From: Arthrobacter sp. zg-Y820
GTDB taxonomy: Bacteria > Actinomycetota > Actinomycetes > Actinomycetales > Micrococcaceae
Length of the DNA stretch: 64,000 nucleotides
Assembly (NCBI RefSeq): GCF_030142155.1
Contig: NZ_CP126247.1
Location: forward strand, 2,666,001-2,730,000
Direction of reading: 5' to 3'
Shown: piece after piece, positions 34,994 through 44,873 of the stretch
Position numbering within the stretch: the first letter of the stretch is position 1
Layout: each line of letters begins with the position of its first letter
Translations under genes and position numbers: made by a program
The notes under the pieces: model-generated
Told to the model about the DNA's origin: nothing
Seen by the model: only the letters and a program-made list of their open reading frames with translations
The model's database searches: none

Positions 34994-36153
34994 TTCGCCG
35001 CCTCCGCAGACTGGACCTTGGTGAGGACGTCCGCAAACAGCTGCTTTTCCTGCTCATCGGCCTGCCGGGAGCGGACATGGTCCAGGAAGCCGCAGCAGAT
35101 CTCCAGGTCGTCTGTGGCCTTGGCCAGCCGCTGGCTGTAGGTCTGGCCCGCGGCACGCGGCCCCGAGGCTGGTTCGAAGGCCAGGACCAGGGTGTCCGGA
35201 AACCTGCTGCGCACTGATTCCATGGCCTTGGCCGGGCGTTCGTCATCCGTCAGGGTCACCTGGCAGTAAGCGGTTTCGGCATCCGTCAGTTCAGGGTCCG
35301 CCAGCAGCTCGGCCAGGGTGCCCCGAAGGACGGCGAGCCGGCGCGGCGCCGGCCACAGGACCGGTTCCACGGACACCAGGCCGGCGGCGTCGAATTCCAC
35401 CAGGAGCCCGCCCTTCTGCTGGCGTGCCTCGGAGAAGGAATAGGGCAGCGGAGAACCGCTGTACCGAACGGAGGGACTCAGTTCCTGCCGTCCGTGCAGG
35501 TGGCCCAGGGCGGTGTAGGTGAAGCCGTCAAAGAGGTCCAGCGGAACAGCTCCGACTCCCCCGACGGTGAGGTCCCGCTCACTGTCCGACGTGATGCCGC
35601 CGCTGGCGAAGACATGGGCCATGGCCACCGGCAGGACCGGCTGGCCGGCGTCGGCCCGGCGCTGCACATCCGCAGCGATGCGGCGGACGGCTTCGGCCAC
35701 GACGGTGGTGTGGTGCGGCGTGTCAACGCCGAGCTCCGGGGCGGCCAGCCGCGGTTCCAGATAGGGGATGCCGTAGACGGCGACGGGCGTGCCGCCGGTG
35801 TCGAGCAGGACCGGCTCCGGAATCTCACTGATCCGGGTGCGCAGGTACACGCCGCCGCGCTCAAAGATGCGGCTGCCGAAGCCCAGCCGGGCGGCGGAAT
35901 CGTGGTTGCCGCTGGACAGGATGACCTTCGCCCCGGCGGCCGTGATCCGGTCCAGTGCCGAATCGAGCAGGCGGACGACGTCGACCCCCGGCAGGGCACG
36001 GTCATAGACGTCACCGGCGATCAGCACCGCGTCAACCGCCTGCTCGCGGACGGTGTCCACGAGCCGGTCGATGAACTGCTGCTGGGCGCCGAGCATTCCC
36101 ACGCCGTGGAAAGAGCGGCCCAAATGCCAATCGGAGGTGTGCAGTAATCGCAT
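34990..36153 (-). CDS. sbcD: SbcD/Mre11-type nuclease subunit
   Basis: The 387-residue metallophosphoesterase carries the Mre11 motifs in order: DWHLGRSFHGV, GDVYDRALP, SGNHDSAARLGFG and the GH(L)HG-type end TALGHLHGRQ. It forms the nuclease half of SbcCD. ATG 36153 is preceded by AGGAG; a frame to 36183 has no site. It is the first gene of the sbcDC operon. Confidence 0.95.
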   Translation of the reverse strand: MRLLHTSDWHLGRSFHGVGMLGAQQQFIDRLVDTVREQAVDAVLIAGDVYDRALPGVDVVRLLDSALDRITAAGAKVILSSGNHDSAARLGFGSRIFERGGVYLRTRISEIPEPVLLDTGGTPVAVYGIPYLEPRLAAPELGVDTPHHTTVVAEAVRRIAADVQRRADAGQPVLPVAMAHVFASGGITSDSERDLTVGGVGAVPLDLFDGFTYTALGHLHGRQELSPSVRYSGSPLPYSFSEARQQKGGLLVEFDAAGLVSVEPVLWPAPRRLAVLRGTLAELLADPELTDAETAYCQVTLTDDERPAKAMESVRSRFPDTLVLAFEPASGPRAAGQTYSQRLAKATDDLEICCGFLDHVRSRQADEQEKQLFADVLTKVQSAEAAK

Positions 36154-36208
36154 ACTCCTAAAACTACCTCCCGGCACCGACACTCCCCGGACACCGGGGA
36201 CATGACAA

Positions 36209-36251
36209 CGCCCACCCCCTCCGGCAAGTGGTGCGCCGGAGGGGGTGGGCG
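36209..36251. terminator. Strong terminator downstream of the aquaporin gene
   Basis: A 17-bp perfect GC-rich stem (36209-36225 with 36235-36251) with a nine-base loop lies between the aquaporin gene stop and the sbcD start region, so it separates two - strand units. Confidence 0.7.
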
Positions 36252-36267
36252 TGGTCGGGCGTGTGAG

Positions 36268-37227
36268 CTAGGAGGACTTGTTGGCGCGCTTGCCGCCGTC
36301 GTCGTCGCCGTTGAAGAAGCCGCGGGCCTCATCCCCGTTGATCCGGGCGGAGGTGCCCTGACGCGAGGCGTCGGGGGCTGCAGCCGGTGATGCGGCGGCC
36401 GGAGCAGCCGCCGAGTCGGCGTCGTAATCGGCATCGAAGTCGTCGTCGGCCGCATCGGCGACCGTGAGGTCGATGCTGCGATAGATCAGGCCGGCGATCA
36501 GGGCGCCAAGGATCGGAGCGACCCAGAAGAGCCAGAGATGGCCCAGCGCATCACTGTCGGCGAAGAGGGCAACCGCAGTGGAGCGTGCCGGGTTGAGCGA
36601 GCCGCCGGTGATCGGTGCCAGGAACGTCAGCAGGACCACGTAGGTCACGCCCACGGCAAACGCCGCGGTGGCCGCAGGCTTGCGCCCGGCCGTGGCTCCC
36701 AGGAACACGGCGGTGAGCAGTGCGGCACCGATGACCTCGGTCAGCAGGGCGCTGGCCAGCGGGAAGCCGGCACCGTACTCCACGCCGTACCCGTTGGACA
36801 GGGCGGAGAAGACAGTGCGTGTTTCATTGAGTTCGGGAACGCCCTGGATGACAACCCAGAGGATCAGCACAGCCAATGCTGCGCCGATGAGCTGCGCGAT
36901 GACGTAGACCGGCAGTGCTTTCAACGAGGTGCGGCCGGCCGCGGCGCTGGCAACGCTGATGGCCGGATTGAAGTGTCCGCCGGAGACGTAGCCGAAGGCC
37001 ACCATGGTCGCAGCCGCGGCCAGGCCGACGCCCAGGGGCGAAGAGACGCTGCCCGTGGCGCTAAAGAAGGCAAGGCCAACGCCGACAAAGACCAGAAGGA
37101 ACGAGCCCACGGCCTCTGCTGCGCTGCGCCCAACCAGCCCGTAGGTGTGCAGGCGCTTGCGGGGTGCTGTTCCGGTGGCAGGGTGCGCAGCACGTGCGCC
37201 GCCTGTGGAGATGGGCTCGGCATTCAT
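36268..37227 (-). CDS. Aquaporin/MIP-family channel with acidic tail
   Basis: The 319-residue membrane protein has six helices and both NPA loops (GGHFNPAIS and GGSLNPARS). The Arg directly after the second NPA is the selectivity-filter Arg. The aromatic/Arg pattern suggests a water channel, but glycerol passage is not excluded. The last 65 or so residues after helix 6 form a hydrophilic Asp/Ala-rich tail (DDDFDADYDADSAAAP onward), longer than in typical aquaporins. I chose ATG 37227 because GAGGAC precedes it; a longer frame reaches 37275. It is divergent from the ADP-ribosylglycohydrolase-like gene. Confidence 0.9.
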   Translation of the reverse strand: MNAEPISTGGARAAHPATGTAPRKRLHTYGLVGRSAAEAVGSFLLVFVGVGLAFFSATGSVSSPLGVGLAAAATMVAFGYVSGGHFNPAISVASAAAGRTSLKALPVYVIAQLIGAALAVLILWVVIQGVPELNETRTVFSALSNGYGVEYGAGFPLASALLTEVIGAALLTAVFLGATAGRKPAATAAFAVGVTYVVLLTFLAPITGGSLNPARSTAVALFADSDALGHLWLFWVAPILGALIAGLIYRSIDLTVADAADDDFDADYDADSAAAPAAASPAAAPDASRQGTSARINGDEARGFFNGDDDGGKRANKSS

Positions 37228-37398
37228 TCGCAAAAAGTGTCCTCTTCCTAGGGGGTGTGGCACGGCGGAATCCATCAGGGAAACCGCCGCAGGCCCGGAG
37301 CGGTAAACACGCGCCGGGCAAACTCACCCAGCTTGCCATTGCCAGCTGGGAGGATACTGAAGGCTCGCGCAGGCCGGGACGCTCGATATGCTGGAACG

Positions 37399-38517
37399 GT
37401 GAGCCTAAACCCCAAAGAACCGCCCGCCGCTGATCCTTTTCCGACGGAACCGGGTGCGTCCTCCTTCCATCTTCCCCTCGATGGACAGGGAGGAAAAGTG
37501 TTTGGCTGCCTGCTTGCCGGCGCACTGGGCGATGCGCTCGGCCACGCCGCCGGATCTTCCGGTTCCGCGGAGGTCCGCCACGCCTTTGGACCGGACGGAA
37601 CCGGGACCCTGTCCGGCGTCGCCGGGCCCGTTCCGTTCTCCGCTGCCACACAGATGACGCTGTACACGCTCGACGGGCTGCTGGAAGCCCTGGAATGGGC
37701 CAACGCGGGGGTGGGTGCCGACGAAACCGCCTGCCTCTGGCTGGCGTACCTGCGCTGGCTGAAGACCCAGGGTGTCTCCCCGGACCCCGGCGCCCCGAAT
37801 CCTCCGCTGCGGTGGATCGATGCGCAGCCGGTTCTGCATCAGCGCCGCGCTCCCGGAAACACAAGCCTCTCCGGGCTTTCCGGGCCGGACATGGGAACCA
37901 AGTTCCGGCCGGTCAATCCGGATTCCAAGGAAAGCGGGACCGTCACCCGGTCCGCACCGTTTGGCCTGCTTCCCTATGTGGAACCGGGCATGGTGTACCG
38001 CCTGAGTGAGGACGCAGCGTCGCTGACGCACGGACATCCGTCCGCGCGGCACAGCGCCGCGGTGTTCAGCGCGCTGATCCACGATCTGCTGTCCCCTGCA
38101 GCGTCGCTGCAGCAGGCCGCGGAGGCGGCGGTGCTCCGCGCAGCCGAAAGCGGCGTGCCCGAACTGTCCGCCCGGATAGCCGCTGCCATTGAGCTGGCGC
38201 GTTCCGGGCCGGTTTCCCCGGAGGAACTAACTGCGGCCCTGGGCGAGGGCCGGGTGGCAGAAGAAGTCCTGGCCCGCGGGCTGTACGCCGCGCTGGCCAC
38301 CTCCGGAGCCGGCTCGCCGCAGGAGCACTTCCGTGCCGCGGTGGCCTTGGCCGTCCACCACGACGGCGCCGCCGGCTCCACGGGCTCCGTCACCGGAAAC
38401 ATTCTGGGCACGCTCTACGGCGCAGCAGCCCTGCCCGGCGACTGGCTGGCCGTGCTGGAGGGCCGGGACCTCATCGAAGAGCTGGCCCGGCAGTTCGTCG
38501 CCGCCACGGGCGGGTAG
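37399..38517 (+). CDS. ADP-ribosylglycohydrolase-fold protein lacking both metal-binding Asp motifs
   Basis: The 372-residue protein has the all-helical ADP-ribosylglycohydrolase fold: GCLLAGALGDALGHAAG near residue 35, a helix QMTLYTLDGLLEALEWA, HGHPSARHSAAVFS and NILGTLYGAAALPGDWL. In active members the two magnesium ions are held by an (S/T)DDT motif and a GD(S/T)D(S/T) motif. Here they read SAAT (residues 81-84) and GAAGST (323-328), so four acidic ligands are gone while the surrounding sequence is intact. The enzyme is probably inactive, perhaps a binding protein for ADP-ribose. The start GTG 37399 has only a weak ribosome site. Confidence 0.85.
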   Translation: MSLNPKEPPAADPFPTEPGASSFHLPLDGQGGKVFGCLLAGALGDALGHAAGSSGSAEVRHAFGPDGTGTLSGVAGPVPFSAATQMTLYTLDGLLEALEWANAGVGADETACLWLAYLRWLKTQGVSPDPGAPNPPLRWIDAQPVLHQRRAPGNTSLSGLSGPDMGTKFRPVNPDSKESGTVTRSAPFGLLPYVEPGMVYRLSEDAASLTHGHPSARHSAAVFSALIHDLLSPAASLQQAAEAAVLRAAESGVPELSARIAAAIELARSGPVSPEELTAALGEGRVAEEVLARGLYAALATSGAGSPQEHFRAAVALAVHHDGAAGSTGSVTGNILGTLYGAAALPGDWLAVLEGRDLIEELARQFVAATGG

Positions 38518-38531
38518 CCGCAGCGCCGGCG

Positions 38532-39536
38532 TTACCGGGAGCCGCCGGTGCCGCCGAGCATCTGCAGGAACTCGGCCTCGGAGAGCACCTCGATGCGCTG
38601 TCCCTTGCCGTGCAGGTCCAGGACCCGGCGTGCCTTGCCGGTCAGGACCCCGTTGCGCAGGTCTCCGGCCTCGAAGCCGTCGCCCATCACCAGCATCGTG
38701 GTGGCACGGGTGACGTTGGAGGCCGGGCGGGCGCCGAAGTCCGCGGCGGCGTTCTTGGCTGACTGGCGCGACATGCCGAGGTTTCCGCTGAAGACCACTG
38801 TGTGGCCGAAAAGCGGATGAGCGGCATCGGCCAGCGGATTGGGCGGCGGGTTGTCCCCTTCGGAGGGCCATCCCGACCAGCCGGTGGCCGCCGCCTTGGC
38901 CTCCGAGCCGGTGCCGCGTTCCAAGGCGGCGCGTGTTGCCTTTGACAGGTTATCGATGCCCGGAAGATAGGCTTCCAGCCGGGACGGGACCATCCCCTGG
39001 AGCGCAAAAAAACCGGCCATGTCGGCGGCACCGCTGCGGCGGACAATGTCGAGCATGATCCCGGCGCAGGCGCGGGAGTCCTCCACGGCGTCGTGGTGGT
39101 TCAGCAGCGGCACGCCGGCAGCCTCGGCCGCGAAGGGCAGCGAGTGGGACACCAGGCTGTAGGTGCGGCGGGAGTGCACCACCGAGCAGGTGTAGTCATA
39201 GGCCGGACCCGGCAAGCCGGAAACTTCCAGGGCGGAGCGGATCACGCCCATGTCGAAGGCTGCGTTGTGGGCCACCAGCAGGTCTCCGCCGATGAACGCT
39301 CCGATTTCCGGAAACAGATCGCCGAAGCGCGGAGCTCCGGCCACCATGTCAGCTTCGATGCCGTGGATGCGGGTGTTGCGCCGGTCAAAGAAGTCGTGCC
39401 CCTGCGGTGGGCGCATGAGCCACGAGGCTTCCTCGACGACGACGCCGTCGCGCACCTTGACCAGCCCCACCGAACAGGGCGATCCCCGGAATCCGTTGGC
39501 CGTTTCGAAGTCTATGGCCGTGAATTCAATTCCCAC
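38532..39536 (-). CDS. DEDDh 3'-5' exonuclease with C-terminal BRCT domain
   Basis: The 334-residue protein begins with a DnaQ-like exonuclease domain: AIDFETAN (first Asp and Glu), HNAAFDMGV (second Asp), and HHDAVEDSRA (His and last Asp). After a linker of about 60 residues, the C-terminal 90 residues form a BRCT domain (GHTVVFSGNLGMSRQSAKNAAADFGARPASNVTRATTMLVMGD-like pattern), as in NAD-dependent ligases. This architecture occurs in actinobacteria and points to DNA proofreading or repair. It starts at GTG 39536 and ends 14 bases from the convergent upstream gene. Confidence 0.92.
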   Translation of the reverse strand: MGIEFTAIDFETANGFRGSPCSVGLVKVRDGVVVEEASWLMRPPQGHDFFDRRNTRIHGIEADMVAGAPRFGDLFPEIGAFIGGDLLVAHNAAFDMGVIRSALEVSGLPGPAYDYTCSVVHSRRTYSLVSHSLPFAAEAAGVPLLNHHDAVEDSRACAGIMLDIVRRSGAADMAGFFALQGMVPSRLEAYLPGIDNLSKATRAALERGTGSEAKAAATGWSGWPSEGDNPPPNPLADAAHPLFGHTVVFSGNLGMSRQSAKNAAADFGARPASNVTRATTMLVMGDGFEAGDLRNGVLTGKARRVLDLHGKGQRIEVLSEAEFLQMLGGTGGSR

Positions 39537-39607
39537 GCGGTGTTCGGTTCCTTGCTGAAGATGGGGGCAAAACGGTGAAGATGCGGGTCAATCAGAGGCG
39601 GCGGACG

Positions 39608-40306
39608 TTACTCGCCCTCGGCGGGCTCGGGCGGCAGGACGGACTTCTTCCGCCGGTGGGAGCGGACCTTGCTGACCACGAACCAGACGGCCACCAGGAC
39701 GCAGGCCACGATGACGATCTTCTGGAAGACGTCGGCATAGGCCTCCACGAGGTGCCAGCTCTCGCCAAGGTAGAACCCGGCGATGATGAAGATGGAGTTC
39801 CAGATGAGGCTTCCGGCAGTGGTCAGTCCCAGGAACTTCCAGACCGGCATCCGCTCGATGCCGGCCGGAATGGAAATCAGGCTGCGGAACAACGGGATCA
39901 TCCGGCCAAAGAACACTGCCTTGTAGCCGTGCCGGTTGAACCAGGCCTCAACCTTGTCCACGTCTTCCAGGTCAACGAGGGGCACCTTGGAGACGAGGCG
40001 GCGCATCCGGTCCCGGCCCAGCCAGGCGCCCAGGCCGTACAGGGCCAGGGCGCCAACGACGGAGCCGAGGGTGGTCCAGAACAGTGCGGCGACAATTGAG
40101 AAGTTTCCCTGGCTGGCGGTGAAGCCGGCCAGCGGCAGGATCACTTCGCTGGGCAGCGGCGGAAAGAGGTTTTCGATGGCGATGGCCAGGCCCGCACCGG
40201 GAGCCCCGATGGTCTCCATCATGTCAACGGCCCACTGCGCGATCCCTCCCAGCGCCGATCCGTCGGTACTGGCGGTGGCAACTGAGGCAAGAATCTGTGT
40301 AGTCAT
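39608..40306 (-). CDS. DedA-family membrane protein
   Basis: A 232-residue inner-membrane protein with the DedA/VTT pattern: a re-entrant segment with NLFPPLPSEVILPLAGF, then GALALYGLGAWLGRDRMRRL and GRMIPLFRSLISIPAGIERMP. DedA proteins are linked to lipid carrier recycling (undecaprenyl phosphate or phospholipid scrambling) and membrane potential. The C-terminus is basic. It lies downstream of rdgB after a hairpin, probably as its own unit. Confidence 0.93.
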   Translation of the reverse strand: MTTQILASVATASTDGSALGGIAQWAVDMMETIGAPGAGLAIAIENLFPPLPSEVILPLAGFTASQGNFSIVAALFWTTLGSVVGALALYGLGAWLGRDRMRRLVSKVPLVDLEDVDKVEAWFNRHGYKAVFFGRMIPLFRSLISIPAGIERMPVWKFLGLTTAGSLIWNSIFIIAGFYLGESWHLVEAYADVFQKIVIVACVLVAVWFVVSKVRSHRRKKSVLPPEPAEGE

Positions 40307-40333
40307 ATTGCCCTCAATTCTGCCCTACGAATC

Positions 40334-40355
40334 GGCCCGGGCGGAAACCCGGGCC
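40334..40355. terminator. Hairpin between rdgB and dedA-like gene
   Basis: An 8-bp GC stem (GGCCCGGG at 40334-40341 with CCCGGGCC at 40348-40355) and a six-base loop lie downstream of rdgB on the - strand. There is no T tail, so termination is uncertain. Confidence 0.45.
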
Positions 40356-40389
40356 ATCCGGCGGGCAGCCGGGCAGGTCCCCGGGCCGC

Positions 40390-41015
40390 TCAGGCCAGGG
40401 CCACCACGATCGCCGGCAGCAGGGCGCGGAACGCCTGCCCCCGGTGGCTGATGGCGTTCTTTTCCGCCGGCGCCAGCTCGGCGCAGCTGCGGTCCGAACC
40501 TTCGGGCCGGAGCACCGGGTCGTAGCCGAAGCCGCCGGTTCCGCGCGGGGCTGGAAGCAGCGTCCCGCGCAGCTCTCCGCGCTCCACGGATGCGGTGCCG
40601 TCCGGCAGCGCGAGTGCCGCGGCGCACACAAACGCCGCGCCCCGGTGCTCCTCGGAAATGTCGGCCAGCTGGGCCAGCAGCAGCTCCAGGTTCGCGGCGT
40701 CGTCGCCGTGCCGTCCGGACCAGCGGGCGGAGAAGATCCCCGGGGCACCGCCCAGGACGTCCACGGCCAGCCCGGAATCGTCGGCAATCGCGGCCAGCCC
40801 GGTGGCCGCGGCCACGGCACGGGCCTTGAGCAGCGAGTTTTCCTCGAAGGTGACGCCGGTTTCGGCAACGTCGGGAACCCCGGCGGCAGCCGCATCGATC
40901 ACCTGGGTGTCGACGTCGAGCCCCTCGATCCGTCCGCGCAGCAGCTCACGCAGTTCCCGCAGCTTGCCCTGGTTGCGGGTGGCGAGGACCAGCCGGGCCC
41001 CTGCGGGAACCGGGC

Positions 41016-41019
<4 letters not shown>
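40390..41019 (-). CDS. rdgB: Non-canonical purine NTP pyrophosphatase (dITP/XTP)
   Basis: A 209-residue RdgB/HAM1 enzyme that cleaves dITP, ITP and XTP to the monophosphates and keeps damaged bases out of DNA and RNA. The family motifs are [16 protein letters not shown] at the N-terminus, [12 protein letters not shown] in the middle, and FGYDP and SHRGQAFR (nucleotide binding) at the end. It overlaps rph by four bases, the usual actinobacterial order. Confidence 0.95.
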
Positions 41020-41801
<782 letters not shown>

Positions 41802-41881
41802 GCGCCCAGTCTATCGGCCGGAACGGGGCACCCGCCGGGCGGGGCCGCCCGGCGTGCGGGTGGGACCGCCCGCGGAGCCGC

Positions 41882-42733
41882 TCAGCCTGCGGGCTGGACT
41901 CCGGGGTTGACGGCCAGCGGCGCGGCGAACGGGCTGCCGACGTCGTAGGAGACACCGGCGACGGCCACCGCCAGGTCACCGGCATAGGTTTCCCTGGCCT
42001 CGGCCACTGACGTGTTTGCGTCGTTCCAGACCGGCAGGTGGGTCAGGAGCAGACGGCGGGCGTGGGCTGCGGAGGCCGCGGCACCGGCACGCTTGCCGGT
42101 CAGGTGCACACCCTCGATGGCATCGTCGCGGCCTTCATGGAAGGCGGCTTCGCAGAGGAAGACGTCGCTGTCACGGGCGGCTTCCTCCAGGCCGTCGCAG
42201 GAGTCGGTGTCTCCGGAGTACGCCAGCGTGTGCAGCACGGGCTTGCCGTCGGCGCCGATGCCGGTTGCCTCGATCCGCAGCGCATACGCCTCATCGGCCG
42301 GATGCCGGACCGGATAGGGCGTCACGGTGAACGGGCCGATGGTCACGGTTTCCCCGCCGGTCCAGTGCAGGAACTCGAAGTCCTCGTGCATGCCGGGATC
42401 GGTCGGCAGGCCGTAGGCCGTGGCCATCCGGTCAGCGGTGTCCTGCGGCCCCCAGACCTTGATCCGGTCCCGGTTCCAGCCCGCCGGGTCCCAGTGCACT
42501 GCCACGTGCAGGCCGCAGAGGTCCATGCAGTGGTCCGGATGAAGGTGGGTCAGCAGCACGGCGTCAATGTCGCGCAGGTCCATGTAGCGCTGCAGCGCGC
42601 CCATTGAGCCGTTGCCCAGGTCCAGCAGGATGCGCCAGTCGCGGACGCCGTCGTTGGCGGTCACGAGATAGCAGGAGGCGGGCGACGCCGGGCCGGGAAA
42701 GGAGCCGCTGCAGCCCACGATGGTCAGTTTCAT
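41882..42733 (-). CDS. MBL-fold metallo-hydrolase (RNase Z-like)
   Basis: A 283-residue metallo-beta-lactamase-fold protein with the zinc motif [13 protein letters not shown] (HxHxDH), later His/Asp ligands ([24 protein letters not shown]) and a terminal THLPVW. The sequence is nearest to the RNase Z/phosphodiesterase branch, but it lacks a clear exosite, so tRNA processing is not certain; a cyclic-nucleotide or other phosphodiesterase role is possible. It overlaps murI by four bases, forming the murI-MBL-rph-rdgB series common in actinobacteria. Confidence 0.88.
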   Translation of the reverse strand: MKLTIVGCSGSFPGPASPASCYLVTANDGVRDWRILLDLGNGSMGALQRYMDLRDIDAVLLTHLHPDHCMDLCGLHVAVHWDPAGWNRDRIKVWGPQDTADRMATAYGLPTDPGMHEDFEFLHWTGGETVTIGPFTVTPYPVRHPADEAYALRIEATGIGADGKPVLHTLAYSGDTDSCDGLEEAARDSDVFLCEAAFHEGRDDAIEGVHLTGKRAGAAASAAHARRLLLTHLPVWNDANTSVAEARETYAGDLAVAVAGVSYDVGSPFAAPLAVNPGVQPAG

Positions 42734-43800
42734 GGAGTGCCGTTCCGAAGGGCGCCGGGCGGCCTTCCGTGTTCGTTGTGGATGGAGCGGTCTGCGGGAG
42801 AACGGCGTCCGGAGCGGTCCGCGGTCACCATTTCCGGGGTGATCCGGGCCAGGCTGCCGGTGGGATAGTGCGCCGCGACGTTCTCGACGTGTTCAACGCT
42901 GAGGACCTCGGGGCCGAGGAAGCGGCGGGCGAGCAACTCAAACGACGTCGAATCCCCCGTGGCCACGAAGTGGTGTTCGGGCGCTGTGGCGGCGGTGCGC
43001 TGCAGGTCGTGGGAGATCAGCGCCCGGTAGACGTCCTTGGCGGTTTCTTCTGCGCTGGACACCAGCGTCACGCCGTCGCCCATGACGTAGGAAATCACGC
43101 CGGTGAGCAGCGGGTAGTGGGTGCAGCCCAGCACCAGGGTGTCCACGTCCCGGGCCTTCAGGGGTGCCAGGTATTCTTCGGCGCTGGCCAGCAGGTCCGG
43201 GCCCGCCGTGACGCCGGCTTCGACGTACCGGACAAACGCCGGGCACGCCACCGAGGCGATCTCCAGATGGGGAGCGGCCGCGAAGGTGTCGTTGTAGGCC
43301 CGCGATCCGACGGTGGCCTCGGTGCCGATCACGCCGATCCGGCCGGACCGGGTGGCCGCGACGGCGCGGCGCACGGCGGGCTGGATCACTTCGATCACGG
43401 GAATGCCGTAGCGGCGGGTGTAACGCTCGCGGGCGTCCCGGAGCACTGCGGCCGAGGCGGTGTTGCAGGCGATGACCAACAGCTTGACGCCGGAATCCAC
43501 CAGCTCATCCATCACGCCCAGCGCGTTGGCCCGGACTTCGGCGATCGGAAGCGGGCCGTAGGGTCCGCGGGCGGTGTCGCCCACGTAAAGAATCGACTCA
43601 TTGGGCAGCTGGTCAATGACCGCCCGGGCGACGGTAAGCCCTCCCACCCCGGAGTCGAAAATGCCGATGGGGGCGTCCGCATTGTTTTTCCGCGGCAGGC
43701 TGTCGTGCTGCGGCTGGCTGGCGCGCTTGCGCAGCGGTGTGCGCGGGGCGTCCTTCAGCGGTTCCGTCGTCAGTGAGGAACTATCCGGGTCAGAGCTCAT
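42730..43800 (-). CDS. murI: Glutamate racemase
   Basis: The enzyme interconverts L- and D-glutamate for peptidoglycan. The two catalytic cysteines are present: Cys112 in ACNTAS and Cys226 in GCTHYPLL, and [12 protein letters not shown] carries the conserved Asp-Ser. At 356 residues it is longer than the usual 265-290: about 43 extra N-terminal residues are hydrophilic and about 40 C-terminal residues are Arg/Pro-rich. No better internal start is visible before GIFDSG. It overlaps the MBL gene by four bases. Confidence 0.94.
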   Translation of the reverse strand: MSSDPDSSSLTTEPLKDAPRTPLRKRASQPQHDSLPRKNNADAPIGIFDSGVGGLTVARAVIDQLPNESILYVGDTARGPYGPLPIAEVRANALGVMDELVDSGVKLLVIACNTASAAVLRDARERYTRRYGIPVIEVIQPAVRRAVAATRSGRIGVIGTEATVGSRAYNDTFAAAPHLEIASVACPAFVRYVEAGVTAGPDLLASAEEYLAPLKARDVDTLVLGCTHYPLLTGVISYVMGDGVTLVSSAEETAKDVYRALISHDLQRTAATAPEHHFVATGDSTSFELLARRFLGPEVLSVEHVENVAAHYPTGSLARITPEMVTADRSGRRSPADRSIHNEHGRPPGALRNGTP

Positions 43801-43859
43801 AATGTATCGAGAATAGTCCCCCCGTCCCCCGGGGCGTACTCAACGGGACGTGCGCTTGA

Positions 43860-44417
43860 TCACAGCAGCGAGCGGGTCATGGCCTGCATCAGGGTCTCCT
43901 GAAGCCAGGTGACAAAGTTGTAGACGAGGGCAAGGTAGCCGTCCACGTCCTGCGCCTGGGAGGGCTCGGTGATCCCGTGCAAGCGCTCGGCGTCTTCGTC
44001 GGTTTCCAGGTTCAGCCGGTCGGCGAGGACAAGCCGCACATCGTTGAGGGCACGGGCAAAGTACTGGGCCTGCTCACCGTTCAGGAGCAGCGGCTTGGAC
44101 TCCAGCAGCAGGGCCGCGGCGCGCAGTGCTCCGGTCTTGTCCTCCCGCAGCGAGCGCTCGGTGAGGCGGCGGAATTCCAGGGCTTCGCCGTCGTCCCCCT
44201 GCACCCCGTCCGGCAGCAGCCGCCGCAGCGCGGAGTCTGACGGGACACGGGCACTGGTGTCCAACCCCACCATCGCGGCGAGCGGATCGGCGTCGGCCGG
44301 GGTGTCCGGTTCGAGCATGCCCAGCACGTCGTTGAACAGGCTGCGCAGCAGCTCCCGCTCCCCCGCATCCAGTGATGCCGAGATTCCCTTGCGGGTGGTT
44401 TTGAATCCGCTTGCCAC
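43860..44417 (-). CDS. DUF2017-family protein
   Basis: A 185-residue, mostly helical soluble protein (GERELLRSLFNDVLGMLEPD, then a helical C-terminal half with NFVTWLQETLMQAM). It starts at GTG 44417 with AGGA upstream, 66 bases after clpS. The DUF2017 family is found next to clpS throughout actinobacteria, so a role linked to ClpS or Clp proteolysis is likely but undefined. Confidence 0.85.
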   Translation of the reverse strand: MASGFKTTRKGISASLDAGERELLRSLFNDVLGMLEPDTPADADPLAAMVGLDTSARVPSDSALRRLLPDGVQGDDGEALEFRRLTERSLREDKTGALRAAALLLESKPLLLNGEQAQYFARALNDVRLVLADRLNLETDEDAERLHGITEPSQAQDVDGYLALVYNFVTWLQETLMQAMTRSLL

Positions 44418-44483
44418 GTCTGTCCTATCCGCCGGCCCGGGGCCGGTCTGTCCTGCTGGTGGTGCCTGCCTGCGTGCCGCGGG

Positions 44484-44792
44484 TCAGGGCTCGTCGGTCT
44501 TTTGGAACGTGGCCCACAGCCCGTAGGAGTGCATCGCCACGGTGTCCCGCTCCGCCGATTCGCGGGAGCCGGTGGCCACGACGGACTTTCCGTGCTCATG
44601 CACTTCCATCATCAGCTTGTTGGCCTTGGCTTCGGAGTACCCGAAGTAGCTGCGGAAAACGTAGCTGACGTAACTCATGAGGTTGACCGGGTCATTCCAG
44701 ACGATCACCACCCAGGGCACGTCGCTGCTGACCATGGACTCCGTTTCAGCGCGCTCGAGTGTGTCGGTGCCGGGCGCAGTGCTCAAAGTCAT
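44484..44792 (-). CDS. clpS: ClpS adaptor of the Clp protease
   Basis: The 102-residue adaptor delivers N-degron substrates to ClpA/ClpC. The ClpS core is clear: PWVVIVWNDPVNLMSYVSYVF (with the DPVN substrate-binding motif), then SEAKANKLMMEVHEHGKSVV. I prefer ATG 44792 because a -10 hexamer TACAAT lies seven bases upstream, implying a leaderless message; an in-frame TTG at 44825 would lie inside the promoter. It is followed by the DUF2017 gene. Confidence 0.93.
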   Translation of the reverse strand: MTLSTAPGTDTLERAETESMVSSDVPWVVIVWNDPVNLMSYVSYVFRSYFGYSEAKANKLMMEVHEHGKSVVATGSRESAERDTVAMHSYGLWATFQKTDEP

Positions 44793-44799
44793 GAGTCCA

Positions 44800-44805
44800 A
44801 TTGTA
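44800..44805 (-). promoter_or_regulatory. -10 element of clpS (leaderless)
   Basis: TACAAT on the - strand ends seven bases before the clpS ATG, so transcription should begin at the start codon. No good -35 is visible. Confidence 0.5.
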
Positions 44806-44873
44806 GGTTGGCTCCCGGTGGCCAAACCGCCAGCGGAGGTCTTCTACTCAATAAGCGAACGGGGGATAGAGTT

